9,014 nucleotides of DNA. Origin: an uncultured Bacteriovoracaceae bacterium. GTDB taxonomy: Bacteria; Bdellovibrionota; Bacteriovoracia; Bacteriovoracales; Bacteriovoracaceae. Position numbers and translations under genes: made by a program. Below, in pieces: positions 7,725-9,014 of this stretch (positions are counted from its first letter, which is position 1; every line of letters begins with the position of its first letter). Location: contig CALFYV010000280.1 of NCBI GenBank assembly GCA_937952395.1, forward strand, positions 1-9,014. The letters run 5' to 3'. The notes beneath the pieces are model-generated. The model worked only from the letters and a program-made list of their open reading frames with translations, was not told the origin of the DNA and did no database searches.

Positions 7725-8807
7725 ATGCTAGAAATAAAAATTAATAATGAGATTATTGAAAAAGTTAAAGCCTTAAGACTCGGTGAAGATATTGGTTTCG
7801 GGAAATATATGGTCCCCATCATGATTGAATGTAATTATAAAGATGGAAAATGGGGTGACATCGAAATTAAACCTTATGCTAAAATTGAAATTGATCCTTG
7901 CAGCAAAGTTTTACATTATGGGCAGGAAATATTTGAAGGCATGAAAGCCTATAAAAAAGATGAAGATAATGTTTTTCTTTTTCGTCCTTTTGAAAATGCA
8001 AAGCGTTTCAATCATTCAGCTAGAAGAATGGCCATGGCTGAATTTCCTGAAGAATCTTTTGTTAAATGCGCTGAACTGATGGCCGCATATTCACGTAGAA
8101 TTATTCCAAGAAGATTAGGTGAATCACTTTATATACGGCCTTTTATGTTCGCTACTGAAGTCGCCCTAGGGATTGCTCCTTCAAAAGAATTTAAATTTAT
8201 GCTCATTGCCTCCCCTGCAGGAAATTATTTTCAAACAGATTCACTTAAGGTTTTCATTGAGCGCACTTCATGTCGAGCTGCTCAAGGAGGAACGGGTTCT
8301 GCTAAAACCGGTGGCAACTATGCTGCTGGGTTAATGGCGACAGTCAACTCACTTTCAAAAGGTTTCCATCAGGTCATGTGGTTAGATGGAGCTGAAAAGA
8401 AATACATTGAAGAAATGTCTGGCATGAATTTTTTTGCAGTTATTAACAATGAACTGCACACTCCTGAGTTAACCGATACCATTCTAAGAGGCATTACACG
8501 TGATACCATCTTAAAAATTGCTCAGAGTATGGGGTATAAAGTTGTTGAAAGAAAAATGGCCATCAATGACTTACTAGTCCAAGTCGCTCAGGGCAAATGT
8601 AATGAGGCTTTTGTTTGTGGAACAGCCTCTGTACTGGCACCTGTGGGCTCTTTTCATGAAAATAATGGAGAATCGGTTAAGCTAAAAAATCCTGAGGGTA
8701 TTATTGGACCCAAGATAAAGAATGCCTTACTCAAGATGCAAGCAGGTCATATCGAAGCTACTGAAAAAGATTGGATGTACAAGATTCCCAATATCGATTT
8801 TAAATAA
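7725..8807 (+). CDS. ilvE: Branched-chain amino acid aminotransferase (type II, PLP fold class IV)
   Basis: A cytoplasmic PLP enzyme that transfers the amino group between glutamate and the keto acids of leucine, isoleucine and valine: the last step of their synthesis and the first of their breakdown. The 360-residue length fits the type II (eukaryote-like) subfamily rather than the shorter E. coli type of about 300. Family signatures are HYGQEIFEGMKAY (64-76), FRPFENAKRFN (86-96), YIRPFMFAT (136-144), and GTGSAKTGGNYAAGL (189-203), which holds the PLP lysine K194. Next come WLDG...YIEEMSGMNFF (219-237), where the glutamate region contacts the cofactor, RGITRD (255-260) and FVCGTASVLAPV (296-307), the phosphate-binding GTA turn. 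The ATG at 7725 is preceded by GGGG at 7716-7719 with five-base spacing. It is a single-gene transcript ending at a strong hairpin. No leader peptide or attenuator is visible in the short upstream gap. Confidence 0.96.
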   Translation: MLEIKINNEIIEKVKALRLGEDIGFGKYMVPIMIECNYKDGKWGDIEIKPYAKIEIDPCSKVLHYGQEIFEGMKAYKKDEDNVFLFRPFENAKRFNHSARRMAMAEFPEESFVKCAELMAAYSRRIIPRRLGESLYIRPFMFATEVALGIAPSKEFKFMLIASPAGNYFQTDSLKVFIERTSCRAAQGGTGSAKTGGNYAAGLMATVNSLSKGFHQVMWLDGAEKKYIEEMSGMNFFAVINNELHTPELTDTILRGITRDTILKIAQSMGYKVVERKMAINDLLVQVAQGKCNEAFVCGTASVLAPVGSFHENNGESVKLKNPEGIIGPKIKNALLKMQAGHIEATEKDWMYKIPNIDFK

Positions 8808-8839
8808 AAAAAAAGGAAGAGCTTGCTCTTCCTTTTTTT
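8806..8839. terminator. Bidirectional intrinsic terminator between ilvE and the convergent antiporter gene
   Basis: The palindrome GGAAGAGCTTGCTCTTCC (8815-8832) forms a stem of at least seven pairs with a CTTG loop. It is preceded by nine A (8806-8814) and followed by seven T (8833-8839). It begins at the ilvE stop codon and is symmetrical, so it can end transcription from ilvE and from the minus-strand gene whose stop is at 8856. Confidence 0.93.
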
Positions 8840-8855
8840 GTCTATTTTTTCATTT

Positions 8856-9014
8856 CTATAAACTTGGTAAAAAATGCAAACAGGCCATCGCTAGTAGTGT
8901 CGGGAAAAGAGCTGCTTTTAAAAGCCCTATTGGACTAATTCCATCTGGGCCAAAAGATTCTTTCAATATACCAAAACCTGCTGTGTTTGGTGCATTGGCA
9001 ATAACTGTTAAACC
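8856..9014 (-). CDS. C-terminal end of a membrane protein, probably a putative Na+/H+ antiporter (partial)
   Basis: The last 52 residues of a gene that enters from the right edge on the minus strand and ends with TAG at 8858-8856. The segment GLTVIANAPNTAGFGILKES is followed by ISPIGLLKAALFPTLLAMACLHFLPSL, which contains one hydrophobic transmembrane-like helix at the very C-terminus. The pattern G-LTVIANAPN-AG followed by a final helix is what I recall from the C-terminus of the putative Na+/H+ antiporter family (PF07399-like), part of the ion transporter superfamily. Such proteins are inner-membrane proteins that would exchange cations for protons. The identification rests on this short tail only. 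The gene is convergent with ilvE and shares its terminator. Confidence 0.6.
   Translation of the reverse strand, partial: GLTVIANAPNTAGFGILKESFGPDGISPIGLLKAALFPTLLAMACLHFLPSL

Overview
The window is AT-rich, densely coded bacterial DNA. It holds five complete or near-complete genes, one of them interrupted by stop codons, plus the 3' end of a sixth. Several long proteins with signal peptides, low GC and short gaps would suit a predatory or free-living Bdellovibrionota-type bacterium (Bacteriovorax-like). That placement is an impression from composition and gene style, not from a marker gene.

Left part (51-6881, all on the minus strand): three genes for exported proteins, read right to left. 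The first is a two-domain phospholipase D-superfamily (PLD) protein at 6881-4557. Its frame is cut by four in-frame stop codons and a 19-base A tract, both inside the catalytic HKD motif of domain 1. The second is an 875-residue secreted protein that I do not recognise; it overlaps the PLD gene by ATGA, so the two are probably translationally coupled. The third, 70 bases further on, is a 5'-nucleotidase/UshA-type metallophosphoesterase. Together they look like an exported set acting on phosphodiester and nucleotide substrates; that joint role is inference.

Middle (6882-7125): a gene-free stretch of about 240 bases with a candidate promoter and a small inverted repeat just upstream of the PLD gene. 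Right part: a LOG-family (lonely guy, TIGR00730-type) nucleotide phosphoribohydrolase on the minus strand, divergent from a type II branched-chain amino acid aminotransferase (ilvE) on the plus strand. After ilvE comes a strong hairpin terminator, shared with the convergent 3' end of a membrane protein that resembles the C-terminus of putative Na+/H+ antiporters.

The most notable signal is the PLD gene. The reading frame before and after the four stops is the same, and residue spacing across the broken motif matches the intact second motif exactly. The damage is therefore substitutions only, packed into 13 codons that include the catalytic acid position. This could be recent inactivation, a sequence error next to the homopolymer, or some form of recoding; the sequence alone does not decide.
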